The notes: a model not told the origin generated them from the letters alone. Shown: positions 11,385 through 35,712, counted from the first letter of the stretch. The stretch is DNA of 64,000 nucleotides from Meghimatium bilineatum (GCA_034231615.1 CM067316.1:26187791-26251790); one strand, 5' to 3'. Numbers and translations are program-made.

Positions 11385-11800
11385 GTTATATTGAACAAAT
11401 TGTTTTATAGATATGAAGCATGGACTGTAAACAAAAAAATTGAAAACAAATTGGAGGCTATAGAGATGTGGTTTCTGAGAAGAATGATGAAAATACCATG
11501 GACAGCTAAGAAAAGTAATGCAGATGTTCTAAATGATGCGGACGTAACAAGAAAAATAATAGCAAATATTAGGGGGCAGACAGTCAAGGTATTTAGGGCA
11601 TGTGCTGAGAAGAACACAGGTTGAACACCTAATAACCACTGGAAAGATAAAGGAGAGAAGAGATGGGACAAGGAATTACTGGATGGGCTACTATTATGAC
11701 ACAGAAGGTTACCAATAAGCTTATTGACAACGCAAGAGACAGAAAGTCGTGAAGAAACATGATCGCCTACACCATTTGGCATGGCACTTGATTTATCACA
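11385..11800 (+). pseudogene. LINE group B, 3' end
   Basis: The open frame around 11391-11624 encodes YEAWTVNKKIENKLEAIEMW, FLRRMMKIPWTAKKSNADVL, then shifts. The DNA ends in the group's CATTTGGCATGGCACTTGAT signature. A second, partly duplicated C-terminal region following the one at 11040 suggests either two insertions or a local duplication around the 54-bp array. Confidence 0.8.
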
Positions 11801-11804
11801 GCAC

Positions 11805-12020
11805 TGGTCACGGTCAGGTGTTGATTATGTGATCTTCGGGTATTTCCAAGAAGGTATTAGGTATGTTGATTATCCTCTTCACACACGTCCATAGGTGTTC
11901 AGATCTCCGCTTCCTTTGATCAGGCAGTAAAAATCTGGCTCATGTGCATCGGTGGTGACGGATGACCAGCCCATCTGTGTAAATCACAACATGTGTCATC
12001 TGCTTTTCAAGAAGATCACT
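11805..12020 (-). pseudogene. Group N LINE end remnant plus short repeat
   Basis: On the minus strand GAGATCTGAACACCTATGGA with a following GTGTGTGAAGAGGATAA resembles the C-terminal SEQLWTCPVCEEDN coding sequence at 52.6 kb. The rest (11940-12015) is the short repeat shared with 4.56 kb. Confidence 0.45.
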
Positions 12021-12199
12021 TTTCCTTCCCTCACCTCCAGACACTCCCATTACTGAAATTCTTTGTATGTGTACATTCTCATGTGTATGTTCTCAGTCTC
12101 TTTAATCTCATCTTCATTTATTTAATTTATACATCAAAAGGAAGTTACTCATTAAAAAAAGCTTGGTGATTGTTACACCCTCAATAAGATATGCTAGCA

Positions 12200-12310
12200 A
12201 CTGTGATCTTGCTTTCAGAAGTCTGTCTGACCAACTGTCTACAGATGTTTTCAAACTTTGATCTTGCTTTCAGAAGTCTGTTTGACCAACTGTCTAGAGA
12301 TGGTTTCACA
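12200..12310. repeat. 55-bp direct duplication
   Basis: GATCTTGCTTTCAGAAGTCT with the continuation GACCAACTGTCTA occurs twice in tandem. Confidence 0.85.
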
Positions 12311-12319
12311 ATTGTGACA

Positions 12320-13140
12320 GAGACTACATCTAAGCTGTAACACTTGCGTCATAATTAAAATATGTGAATGCTTCACCACGTGAATTAGTAGAAAATGTAG
12401 CAACAAGTAAAGATCTCATTATCAGATGATGTGCTGGCATAGGCGATCATTAATCTCCACAACTCTCTACAGCATTTTATCAGGACCGCTATTGCCTCTT
12501 TACCAGGCCACAATGTCAAACTATTAAATATTTCTTCATGCTGTTGACCTCAATCTCTTGCCCACTGTAACTATGTTCTCCAGACTCCAAAAAAGTGAGA
12601 TTGTATACAAATACATTTGAAACAACATAAACAACAATGTAAGACAGATTGAGAACAAAAATATTTAATATCAAATACTAATTTAAAAAAATAAAAAACA
12701 AAATAAATGTAACAATTGAATAATATAAACAGTTCAAACATTTATTGAAGTGCAATGATAATCTGCATATAGTATAATAACTTCTTTAGATGATGGTACA
12801 AAAAACAACAACTAATAGATTGTTGTTAGTTTGTTGTTTTAAAATCCAATAAAGATACTCCATAATCTATAATTTCATTGTTCTGATCAGAGTTGTATTA
12901 ATTGTAAATAAATTATACTTGCAAAAAGAGTCAGGTAAGAAATATATGCCAAGATGTACACCTCTCTTACATAGGCAATATTACTCAATCACTAGCAGCT
13001 AAATTGCTTTCAGATATAGAAACCTGGGATGTTTGCTTCAGATACCTAATGTAATCGCATACAAGAATTTATGACAGCATGTATTTTTCCCTAGTAAAAT
13101 AAGTCAGTCCAATACCAGATTACCATAAGCTGGGTGCATA
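12320..13140. other. AT-rich spacer, nothing recognised
   Basis: A-rich DNA with frequent stops on both strands and no repeat that I can match elsewhere in the window. Confidence 0.4.
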
Positions 13141-13149
13141 TCACCTAAA

Positions 13150-13600
13150 GGTGAGAGGCAGTCACTTTTTCTTCGGAGGAAGGCATGGATCCTACTTAGC
13201 TCCCCCACTCCTATCCACCTCAAGTATGGCTACTCGTGTCTGCATCTGTATGGCAGCGCCACCCCCGGGCAACAGTCTTGGCTGGCTGACTAAACTGCGT
13301 AGATCTCTTAAGGAGAATGTTACCCTCTATCAGTGCATAGTCATCAGTGGAGAATATTACCCTCTATCAGTGCATAGTCACCATTGGAGAATGCGGAGGA
13401 ACAAATTATTTGATGACTTCTAAAGCGGGGGCCCAAAAGGCACTGTATCAGATCAAAGGTGCACCAGGGACAGTTGGTAAGTGGCCAGAACCATTCAGAA
13501 ACCAATGACAAACTACTGAATGTAATTGCTAATAAATCATGACAGCCTACATTGAAGAAACTAGAAGATCTTATTACTACCTGGTATCATCATGAAAAGA
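13150..13600 (+). repeat. Dispersed repeat R3, copy 1
   Basis: CGTGTCTGCATCTGTATGGC, CCACCCCCGGGCAACAG, TGGCTGGCTGACTAAACT, GGTGCACCAGGGACAG and CCAGAACCATTCAGAAACCA match, in the same order, the minus strand of 52930-53330. A 42-bp tandem duplication (TACCCTCTATCAGTGCATAG) lies at about 13318-13400. No conserved frame. Confidence 0.7.
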
Positions 13601-13609
13601 CTACAAAAT

Positions 13610-14410
13610 AAGCTGGAAGAAGAGTTAAAGGCAGGGTAGAGGCACCAGAGACCCTAGTTTCAATATGCGGAACCTCATAGAGAAATGCAGAGAGTTTAAT
13701 GTCGACATCTATCTACATATGCTGTATTGACTACACCAAAGCATTCGACAGTGTACAACGTAAGAAATGACCAAGAGAGAAATAACTTCGACCATCTCAA
13801 TATTGGAGGTCACCTAACAAGCGACAATTATGACGAGCAACAAAACCACTAGCAAGTTCTCAATCAGTATCAATAATAGCAAATTTGAAAGTCATCAGTT
13901 TTGAATACCTTGGTTCATCAAAGAAACTGATACAAATGAAAAACATCCCTGAGCTGCTGTAAAACAACAAAACTAACATTCCTAAGAGCTTGCATATTCC
14001 AAGTATAAAGGGGTGTGAATCCTGGACAATCACCAACAAATTGAAAAATAAAAGCAGCATTTGAAACAAAATGTTGCAGAAAAATCCTCAGAATGCCATG
14101 AACCAAAAAGATCATCAATGTGGCCACCCTGAGAGAAATGAATGTAAAAGAACACTGGCTAAACAGTATGGTTCTTTCCTGAAAACTACAATATTGTGGC
14201 CGAATCAAACTCCATGACAGCCTAGAGAAGATCATAATGGAAGGCATGATGTCAGGGAGACGTACAAGAGGTAGACCAAGAAGAAGATGAATGCAAGACA
14301 TCAAAGACCACCTGAACATGACAGTAACAGAAGCAGGAAGACTGGCTCAAGATCGACAGAAGTTTCGTTTCGAAAGGCTGTGACGGCTGCTGAATCCTGT
14401 TCAGGATATG
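13610..14410 (+). pseudogene. LINE group C, degenerate reverse transcriptase end
   Basis: Frames give YCIDYTKAFDSVQ, FEYLGSSKKL, CESWTITNKLKNK, then LEKIIMEGMMSGRRTRGRPR and a QDIKDHLNMTVTEAGRLAQD stretch. These are palm and post-RT motifs of a non-LTR element. The distal CTGAATCCTGTTCAGGATAT string also ends the copy at 52.8 kb, marking a conserved element end. Confidence 0.8.
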
Positions 14411-14414
14411 TGCA

Positions 14415-14905
14415 TATCCTATTCAGGATATTATGCTCAACCCAGTATGCGTTTATTAAGTGGTCTCTAGGCCCTATTTATGTTCTGTAGTCTGCCAATG
14501 CTTTCTGAAAGATCGGTCTGCCCAACTGTCTGCAGCAGAATTCTAACCCCATTAGATGCCAATACATAGAAACAAAAATATGTAACTATTTATACTTGTT
14601 GACTCAAATGTAAATTTTACAATGTACAACATAGCACAGCACTACAGTCTTTGTGGTGTGCAGGATTTGGGTGCTCACACAATTTCCCTTGCAAACAGAG
14701 AAACACGAACAGAAAGAAAGCTTAGTATAAAACAATTACTATCAAAACATTAAACAAAAATTATTTAACTTTAAAGCTACAGACTCAACAAATTTAAAAA
14801 AAAAAAATTTGGAATGATTATAATCAAACAGTTAGATAAAACACAGGCTATGGGAAGAAAAATAAATGCTCAAGTAGGGAAGAAAATTCTAAGACAGAAA
14901 CAATG
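14415..14905. other. Spacer, nothing recognised
   Basis: AT-rich sequence between a LINE end and a minisatellite. No motif or frame worth naming. Confidence 0.4.
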
Positions 14906-14908
14906 CTA

Positions 14909-15233
14909 GATGGATGACTTTCATTAAGAAAGAAACAACAGATGGGTGGCTTTCATTAAGAAAGAAAAAATAGATGGGTGGCTTTCATTAAGAAAGAAAA
15001 AATAGATGGGTGGCTTTCATTAAGAAAGAATAAATAGATGGGTAGCTTTCATTAAGAAAGAAACGATGAAAGATGGATAGCTTTCACTAAGAAAGAAACA
15101 ATGAAAGATGGATAGCTTTCACTAAGAAAGAAACAATGAAAGATGGATAGCTTTCACTAAGAAAGAAACGATGAAAGATGGATAGCTTTCACTAAGAAAG
15201 AAACAATGAAAGATGGATAGCTTTCACTAAGAA
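14909..15233. repeat. Minisatellite, 32/35-bp units, about 10 copies
   Basis: The first four units are 32 bp (GATGGGTGGCTTTCATTAAG type). The remainder are 35 bp (GATGGATAGCTTTCACTAAG plus AAAGAAACAATGAAA). The switch from one length to the other inside a single array shows two rounds of expansion. Confidence 0.95.
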
Positions 15234-15234
15234 A

Positions 15235-16147
15235 GCTACTTACTGGAATCACAAAACTGTTATGACATTCCAAGTAACAAAAATGGAAAGGGCAGGTATC
15301 AATGGGGAAGTTGTATAGAGGCATTCATGGGAAGAATTGAAAACAGCTGAACAGAGCTTGAGAACAGCATAGATATTGTTGATCTATGCACTGATCAGTC
15401 ATCATGGTAAAACAGTAGAGAACAAGTTAGATGAGCTTCTGTTAAACAATTTTTGTAAGATTTTTTTTTAAATAAAAAAGTTGAGATACAATCTAAATGA
15501 TTCAATGGCTGAAAAAAATAAGAACAATATCAAACTGATGAAGTCACAAGCTCTGCCATTGTTAGTATAACAATAGGTGAACCATTTTTAGAAGATAAAT
15601 CGGTTTGAAATGCTAAACAATAGACATATTTAGATTCATATAATTAAAGTAACATCTCAAATTATAGCTGAAATATTTCAGAAATATAACTTACAACCTG
15701 TTAGAATAGCCAGAGTTTTAATAAATTTGAAATGATGGACAAGACGAGTTAAATGTATATCACTGGTGTTTGCTTGATCAGCCCTGAGCAATTAAAATGC
15801 ATTATGAAAGTAACAAACCTAGACACAACATCATTATGTAACTAACAAACTATAAAAGCATACATATTAGTCTGAACAATAAATAAGTACGTTTTTGTGC
15901 AATTGGAAAAAAAGGACCAATTATATTGGCAATATAAATGCATGTACACTTAAAGCTTTGACATGTAAGTTTACCCCATTAATCTGCTCAAGTGGTCTAT
16001 CTCTACAGTAGCAAACACCTGTGCACAAAAATACACATGTTACCAACTGCTGAGCCTTTCAGATAACTAGTTTTTAAATAACACACAAAAACTAGACCAA
16101 AATAAATCGACAAACATAACTTTGAAAGCAGGGTCCTTACTATGGCT
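15235..16147. other. AT-rich DNA downstream of thioredoxin; probably includes its 3' UTR
   Basis: No repeat match. The thioredoxin 3' UTR must begin at 16147 on the minus strand, but I cannot place the poly(A) signal. Confidence 0.35.
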
Positions 16148-28713
<12,566 letters not shown>

Positions 28714-28960
28714 TTTACCACACGCGACTCCTTCCCCTGTACTCTTGGTTTCTTTGCCTGGACCTTCTGAAACTACTTTGCCTGTTATGGATAGACGTTC
28801 TGAAATATCCTGTTCTGAATATGCCTGCTCAGTAAAGTCAGCACATTTATTTCAAACAAAATCTGCCGAATGATGATTTGTGCGTGACATTAGCAAAAAC
28901 TGAAGAAAAAACTAAACTTGCCAGGACATAGCAACCAAGTAATGCTAACGCTGGGAAAAA
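28714..28960 (-). promoter_or_regulatory. Thioredoxin 5' leader / probable promoter region
   Basis: Sequence just upstream of the thioredoxin start codon on the minus strand. The transcription start is unknown and no clear TATA box is seen. At 28826-28843 two Maf-type half sites (plus strand GTCAGCA and TGCTCAG) face each other a few bases apart, which recalls, but does not match, an antioxidant response element. Regulation by Nrf2/Maf is known for some animal thioredoxin genes; here it is only a suggestion. Confidence 0.25.
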
Positions 28961-29194
28961 GACAGCCTAATGTTATTTAGGTTCCTAAAATAAATAAATG
29001 TAACTGGCTTTCAAAACATTGAACTCGTTTAGAATTTAAACTGAATTTTGTGCTTTAACATTTTTAACTTTTTGAAAGTTGACAAGATGAAGTAAATTTT
29101 ATAATTTCCAGAGAAATATTAACAGAGTAAAGAACATTTATGACAAGAAGCAGGACATGCCGATTCCAATATTGCCGATCATCAAATAAGAGAT

Positions 29195-29700
29195 AACACA
29201 TCATCATCAGCATCATGTGCCGTCTCCGCAACGAAGGTTGGCTGCAACAGATCTCCAACATCCCCTGTCTCTTGTTTTGGTGGTCCACTCTGCTAAATTG
29301 TAACCTATCCATCTCGTGATGTTTCTCTCCCACTTGTATCTCTGCCTACCTCATGTTTACAGCCCCCCCCCCCCGCCGATTACCTTCCAGTAAGGTCTTC
29401 AACAATGTGTCCCGTCTTTTAATATGTCCAAAATACTTTATTTGTTTGATCTTTATTTCCTTTAATAATTCTTTCTTGATACGAAGTGATGTCAGAACCT
29501 CTTTTTTTTTTCTTCTCTTTCCATTAAATTCTCTGTTCTTCTATATAGGCATATCTACATCTCAAAGGTATCAATTATTTCTTCCAGTTGTTTGTTTATT
29601 GTCCATGTGAACCATACGTTATTATAGAACTGATGTAGCATTTTTAATTCTCATTTTAAAGTTGTCTGTTTAGCCACATCTAATAGTCATTCTTTAAGCA
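29195..29700 (-). pseudogene. LINE group E, 3' part upstream of thioredoxin
   Basis: Minus strand, 3' end at the CATCATCATCAGCATCATG string (inverted TGA tail). It encodes YKWERNITRWIGYNLAEW, then the diverged CKTRDRGCWRSVAANLRCGD end in shifting frames. A C run lies at 29362-29374. Confidence 0.65.
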
Positions 29701-30079
29701 ACTCTTTAACACATCCCTTTATCCACTGTCAACTAGCCGACTATGCAGGCATTTCGTGCCATCTTATGGCATCACATTAGCATGAGCTCACGTATGTCCA
29801 GGACAGTAAATCTATGTGATATCCGGGAGGTTGGGAGAAGTATAGATGACATCAATTCATAGCGACACTGACCCGTTTTGAATGTTTTGTAGCATGTACT
29901 GTGAGTAAGACACGAATATGAAAGCCCTAGTAAATGAAATCTGAGTAAGCCATTGACGATTGATCATAACGACTTCAACCTCCATGCTGGAAGTAGTTCT
30001 CTGTATGCCGTAATGTGTTCGGAAACAGTCTTGCCACCAATGATTGATATTAAGCCCCATCCAGATTGATCACAACAGC

Positions 30080-30440
30080 GTACTGGTTCTATCTATCTAT
30101 ACACTGTGGTTCTTGTTTGCCTTGCGGCGTCATGGGTAGAAGAGTTCTCTGGAGATGGCCTTCATGCGTGCTGTTTATAAGCATGTTCCTGCGGCTTCTT
30201 TAATTTCTGTAGTCCATCTTTTATATGGTCTACCTCTGGCTTTATAATCGTAATGTCTATGTGTCATTGCCATCTTGGCATACTGTGTGCTGGTAGTTTG
30301 GAAGTGTGTGGAAACCACTTGATCTGTTGTCTTTTGATGCTCCAATATTGGTATTGTTTCAGTTATCTGTCTGATGTTATCGTTTCTAGTTCTATATCTT
30401 CATACTTTATTGATTCGTCCGTAATAATTAGTGAAAACAT
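30080..30440 (-). pseudogene. LINE group D-like 3' part
   Basis: The plus strand reads as the complement of group D: CTGTAGTCCATCTTTTATAT, TGTGTGGAAACCACTTGATC, TGTCTTTTGATGCTCCAATA, parallel to CAGTGGTCCATCGTTTTCGT, TGTGTGCAAACCATTTGATC, TGTCACTTGATGTATTCCAA at 42.86-42.99 kb. The open frame at 30253-30756 on the plus strand is therefore not a gene. Confidence 0.65.
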
Positions 30441-30479
30441 AATAATATTAATAATAATAATAATAATAAAATATATAAC

Positions 30480-31340
30480 CCGTCAAGATCGTAGAAATAT
30501 CACGGTGAGACATTTATTTGATGCAGAAAAGCGCATTTCTATTCACTACCATCCTGATGAGTTTAGAAACATCACACACTGTCCAGTCCGTGATACGATC
30601 CAACTATGTCGTCTTCTAACCTCCTGGTCTTCTTCATCTCCACCGTACCTTGAAGAACATCATTTGTCATCAAGGAACGTCTCATCACGTGCCCGTACAA
30701 CCGAAATTTACAAAGGTTTCACAACTATTGTTCTTGCTGATACATTAATTATGTAATGCACAAACACATTGGTATTATATTCTCGGTAACAGGTACCAAA
30801 AAACACGTCCGTGGCGTGTGTTTTCAAATGCCTGGATTCTTTTACGTCCGTAGTTAAAGTCCAGGTCTCGTATCCATAAATAAAAATTGATAAAACCAAG
30901 GATTAATAAAAGTTAAATCTCAACAATGGTGGTAATCCTGCTTTTAGAAATTGTGGTTAAGCTTGTCATTAGGGTCATGGTCATTGTCAGTCTTTTCTTA
31001 ACTTCGGCTATTGAAACTGAACCGTGAAGTTTCTTTATTCTTGATTAGAACAGTGGAGAATACAACATCCTCGTCGTCCTTGGTATTATCCGATATCAAT
31101 TGATTAATATCGAATGCCGCCTTTCCGTGGTGACAATCTCTGCATCCTCTGTAAAGTTCTTATATGTTTGTTGAGGCCCATAATTATATTATAATTGAAG
31201 GCTGTTCTACAGCCATTGTCATTCTCTCTTTATTTTGTAATCTGGTACCGATTTTTATTTCATTAATTTTAAAGCACATGCCGATATAATTTATGTGTGT
31301 GCATCGAAAATGCCTATTCAGAAATTCAGAAAAACTAAAG
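30480..31340 (-). pseudogene. LINE reverse transcriptase C-terminal part, another group
   Basis: Minus strand: SILIYGYETWTL-like (FIYGYETWTLTTDVKES), LYGHVMRRSLMTNDVLQ, TVEMKKTRRLEDDI. The YGxETWTL motif and GHVMRR string are the region after the RT in several non-LTR groups. It does not match groups A-E well. Confidence 0.6.
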
Positions 31341-31737
31341 AATTTATGAACACAAAATCAGTATTACCTGGCAACTCAAAAACAAAAAAGAAAGCACGAT
31401 TGCTGATTGGTTAGTTGGTCTGTTGTTTTTATGTGTCAATTGGGGGGGGGGGGGTGAATACTTTATTATTTCTGTACGATTTTTTAATTGTCTTCTTGTT
31501 TTGTGATTACAGCTGGTAAGAATATTTTAAACTGCGTTATACCACTTTAAAGGAGTTAACTCTTTCAGGACTTGATTATGTTTAGGTTTGGACCAAATTA
31601 ATTTTATAAAATTTCCTTATATGTGTTTTTATTGTATCACTTGACATACTAATATTGATAAATAGTGTATGTGTAATATACCATTGGAAAGGGGAATGGA
31701 TACAGAATATGAATATATAAGTACATTGATGGTATGT

Positions 31738-31777
31738 GATTACTTCACAAGGTTAGAGTTAGCCTTGTGAAGTAATC
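31738..31777. repeat. Perfect 15-bp inverted repeat
   Basis: GATTACTTCACAAGG and its exact complement CCTTGTGAAGTAATC are separated by 10 nt (31753-31762). It lies 12 bp before a minisatellite. Confidence 0.9.
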
Positions 31778-31789
31778 AAATATCAAATC

Positions 31790-31941
31790 AAAGCCAGTAT
31801 ACTGGTGATTGGTCCTGTAGACCCATAGTATAAAGCCAGTATACTGGCGATTGGTCCTGTAGACCCATAGTATAAAGCCAGTATACTGGTGATTGGTCCT
31901 GTAGACCCATAGTATAAAGCCAGTATACTGGCGATTGGTCC
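31790..31941. repeat. 42-bp minisatellite, 3.6 copies
   Basis: Unit starts AAAGCCAGTATACTGGTGAT and ends CCCATAGTAT. Each unit contains the 12-bp palindrome CCAGTATACTGG. Confidence 0.95.
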
Positions 31942-32019
31942 GGAATAATAAGCATTTATGTTTAACTATGACATTGGTTATGCCTAAATATAAGTAGAAC
32001 ACTATCAATATCTTGGACA

Positions 32020-32560
32020 CATACCGGTATCACAAATGACGGTAGATGTGAAACAGAAGTTAAAAGGAGAATAGGATGGATGAAAGTACTTTCAATGACA
32101 TGATGAAAATATCACCATCTAAACTAATTACAAACAAGTTAAAAATGAGAATTATAAAATGTTACATCTATTCTATATTAATTTATGGCTCAGAAACATG
32201 AAAAATAAACAAACAATTAGCAAGCATAATTGATGCCTTTGAGATGTGGATAGGGAAAACACCGCGGAAAGAGTATAAAACAAAGAAGTTCTAAAAACAC
32301 TTAATATGAAGAAATTATTATTAAGGGGGATAAAGATCAGACAAATACACCTTGTTGAAGAACATACTTGTGAGGGTAAATCCGAAGGGAAACAAACAAG
32401 AGGTCAGCAGAGATATAAGTCGGAGAGTAACATCACAAGATGGACAGGTTAGTATAGCAGAGTGCACCACCAAAACAAGAGACGGGATGTTGGAGGTATG
32501 TTGCAGCCAACCTTCGTTTTGGAAACGACACTTGATGATGATGAGTTTAAATGATGTGTC
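32020..32560 (+). pseudogene. LINE group E, 3' part with TGA tail
   Basis: Frames give YLGHIVTNDGRCETEVKRRI, YGSETXKINKQLASIIDAFE-like, then NITRWTG and AECTTKTRDGMLEVCCSQPS, ending GATGATGATGAG. The RT thumb and C-terminal region of a non-LTR element, with several stops. Confidence 0.8.
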
Positions 32561-32655
32561 ATCATGAATCCTACTACCCTATTTGAAGTGAGGGGGGATG
32601 ACGAGGATAAGAGAGCGCGAAATTATACCAAGAATTTAGGAATACTGAATTTGTA

Positions 32656-33700
32656 CAATAAGCCGGCTGTATCAGTACGGTTGTTATACCCCTAAATCTT
32701 ATTTTTACAACAAGCAGGTTGTATCAGTACGGTTGTGAGCTGGAGGGAGTGGGAAGAGGCTGTGAATGGGTGACATTTGGAAAAGAGAGAAACTTATTGA
32801 TAACAGTGGTGATACAGATGGGAAGAGAGTGCCGCGACTGGGCTGCCAACAGAACAGAGGAAATGATCCAAGAACTCATACTGCAGCAGTCGAAGCCACA
32901 CGATGCAATAATTTACACAGACGGCTCAGTAACGCAAGAAACAGGTGTGGTTGGGTTTCGTGGCCTACCAAAATGGCAAGAAATTAGCTGAGAAGTCAGC
33001 TGCATACCCCACTACAACATCGAGTATGAGAATGGAAAAAGAAGCGGTGACAGCAGCTCTCACTTGGCTTGTGACGGAACCACCAACAGACTCAGTGATT
33101 CTATCGGACTCTCAAAGTATGCTGCGCAAGATAGAAAATTGTATGATCAGAACTGAATGGGTCACTCTTTTCGACAATGCTCAGAGCATTACATGGATTT
33201 ACTTTTCTGGTCATGCTGGGGTCAGGGGAAACGAAAGAGCCGATGTGTTGGCTGGTAGGGCTTTGGTGAACGGCACCGAGATAAGAAGAGACAGGATTGA
33301 ATTGATATCAGTCATGGATAACCTACGAGAAGAAGAGGAAGAAGTCGAACGTGACAATGTACATATTCAGAGAATGGTAGAAATTGGAATCGCTAGAGGT
33401 GATGGAAAGAAAGTGCTCCCTCTCCGGAAAGATCAGAAGAACGCGTAATCAGCAACTGACTGGGACACTGAGCTTATACACTTTTAGATGGCTGACGGAA
33501 CGGCAAGCATAGCATATATGAGAATGCCCCCAGTGCTGTGACGCTTGTTCCTAATCAAGAATCAGTACGGTTGTTATACCCCTCCATCTTATTTTTACAA
33601 CAAGCCGGTTGTATCAGTAACGGTTGTTGTACCCCTCCATCTTATTTTTACAACAAGCCGGTTGTATCAGTAACGGTTGTTGTACCCCTCCATCTTATTT
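32656..33700. repeat. 52-bp minisatellite split by a LINE
   Basis: Units such as TCAGTACGGTTGTTATACCC plus CTTATTTTTACAACAAGCCGG are present once or more at 32656-32736 and three times at 33562-33699. A group N LINE fills the gap. Confidence 0.85.
32737..33561 (+). mobile_element. Group N (I/Nimb-like) LINE RNase H domain, 5'-truncated
   Basis: Encodes an RNase HI domain in two frames: IIYTDGSVTQETG (first Asp), frameshift near 32945, MEKEAVTAALTWL (Glu), VILSDSQSML (second Asp), then FSGHAGVRGNERADVLAG (His and last Asp). All catalytic positions are therefore present. It ends with the CCCAGTGCTGTGACGC and CCTAATCAAGAA block shared with 43630-43675. TCAGTACGGTTGT flanks both sides (32724-32736 and 33562-33574), although the surrounding tandem repeat could mimic a target duplication. 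A frameshift makes it inactive. Confidence 0.85.
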
Positions 33701-33944
33701 TATTCCTCACGTCTCAAAACCAAATTATTACACTAAATATAAGACTAAAACGTGTCAATGGTGTTTCCGAACAAACTCCCCGCTGCAGGAAAACAATTCA
33801 CGTGACATTTCGTAATAATAAACAAATACGAATAAGACAAAACACCATACACCCATAGAATTCATCGCAATAATAAAAAAAAAATAGAAATCTCAAAGAG
33901 GCAATGATTAGCTGCTATACGCACAAAAATCATAGGTAGAGTTT

Positions 33945-34188
33945 GTGTCGTTCCCCCCCCCCCCTCCCCGTTTAGGAATTCAGAACATGACTTTGGATAC
34001 TTTGTTGTTAGAATAAGGTTAATTCCCTCCCCCCCCCCCCTCCTCCCACTCATTTTTTAGAAATTCAGAACAATACTTTGGATACTTTGAATTTAGAATG
34101 AGGTTAATTTCCTTCACCCTCCCATCCCCACCCCACCCCCTTTTTTAGGAATTCAGAACATGATTTTGTACTTAGAACGTGACTAAGT
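33945..34188 (-). repeat. Family G repeat, three tandem units with C runs
   Basis: GGAATTCAGAACATGACTTT with GGATACTTTG and AGGTTAATTCCCTCC recurs three times, each preceded by a run of 5 or more C. Inverted, it matches AATCATGCTCTGACTTCCTA with AAAAGGGGG at 38876. Confidence 0.7.
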
Positions 34189-34189
34189 A

Positions 34190-35480
34190 TAGAAGTATAC
34201 TGCTATATCCCATTCTGATGGTCATAGGGCTTTGAAGTTTTTTCTTGATGAGAACCCCAATCCTTCTGTAGTCATTCCCACTAGTATCCGCCTTGCTGAA
34301 CTGGTGATTACACTCAACTCTTTTGAATTTGATGGACACTTTTTTGATCAGATCAGTGGTGTTGCTATGGGCACTAAGATGGGACCCAGGAATGCGTGTC
34401 TTTTCATGGAACATCTTCAACATCAGCTTTGGGAGACATATGAAGGTCATTTTCCATTTCTCTTTCACAGATATATTGATGATGGTATTGGTATTACTGA
34501 CATGCCTGAGACAGAATTGTCTCGTTTCATCAACTTTATCACCAATTTTAACCCCAATATTCAATTCACATCTAATCTAATACCTCTACTACTTCAGTCA
34601 ACTTTCTTGACATTATTGTCACTACTCAACCCCCCTTACCTCAGCACATCTGTTTACTACAAACATATAGATGCACACGATTTTCTGCTTTACACCTCAT
34701 CCTCCTGCTTGTCGCTCTCTGCCATTCTCCCAGCTTCTTCGGCTTATGTAGTGATGATGACGACTTTCTTGATAAATGATTAAGATGATTGATTTCTTTC
34801 GTAGACGTCCGTTCACTGACAGTGTCCTTTCATCGACATGGCTTCGTGTCTGTAAGTTATCTTGACTTGATACCTTGACTATCACCTCATCATTCTCTGA
34901 TAATGCTAAACTTGTCCTTACTTTTTATCCACATAACTCTCCTGTCCGTCGAATCTTGTTCAAGCATTTTTTTCCTTCTCCAGTCTGATTATGAAACTTG
35001 TGCCACTTTCCAGGACTTTCCTTTGATTGCCTATTGGCATGACACAAATCTTAATCTTGGTCCACTGTCACCTCAGGTCTTATGTTCCTACTGACTTTGG
35101 CACTATATGTATTGCAAACACGGTCGTTGCTCTACATGTCCCTATGTAGTTCAGATCCGCTCTGTTTCATTTCATAAGACCACTTTCATTATCGATGAGG
35201 CCTTTACATATGAATCTAGTAATATCCTTTACGTTATCTTATGTAAACGTTGTTGCAAGAAGCGTATTGGTGAACCCATGCCATAATACATATAGAACAT
35301 ACCCTTGTCGCCATTCATTTCAGTGGTGATGGTCATCAAGGTGCTCACGATATCCATGTCGCAGCCCTCAGATCCTGCACCACGGATGACAGATCTAGGT
35401 ACACTCTTGAAAATCGATGCATTTTTTAGTTTGAGACCTTCAAGCCTGTTGGACTTAACTCTGAACATCAATTTGTTTAA
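34190..35480 (+). pseudogene. Penelope-like element: reverse transcriptase and GIY-YIG remnant
   Basis: 34205-34590 encodes SHSDGHRALKFFLDENPNPS, RLAELVITLNSFEFDGHFF, GVAMGTKMGPRNACLFMEH and RYIDDG (catalytic YIDD). A frameshift follows at TTSVNFLDIIVTTQP, then VYYKHIDAHDFLLYTSSS and a fragmentary FSQLLRL...CSDDDDFLDK block. From 35110, CKHGRCSTCPYVVQIRSVSF, SSNILYVILCKRCCKKRIGE and FSGDGHQGAHDIHVAALRSC match the Cys-containing linker and GIY-YIG endonuclease of Penelope-like elements. The 5' side is lost at a C-rich repeat. Frameshifts and stops make it inactive. Confidence 0.88.
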
Positions 35481-35712
35481 ATTTCTATTGGTGCAGTCCT
35501 TATCGTATTGCTATCTATGTTGTATTGAATATAATTTGTTATATCCTGTCCCATTTTCAACAAAACCCGCTTCCACGACTACATGTTTTCACGTACATCA
35601 TTGTCACTTTGAACTTCGTGTTGTTTACATATCAATATTGTATCTAGTGCCTCTGTGTTGGTAATATTGTTTTTACTGTTTTCATTGTGTTTCACTGTTT
35701 GTTTTATAAATT

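Noticed and set aside
30540..30580. Third hammerhead core (CCTGATGAGTTTAGAAACATC)
   Set aside because: CTGATGA and GAAAC are present, but only five bases lie between them, too few for stem II, and the DNA is antisense LINE sequence.
30253..30756. 167-codon plus-strand open frame
   Set aside because: The DNA is antisense to LINE coding sequence on the minus strand, where YGxETWT and GHVMRR motifs are found.
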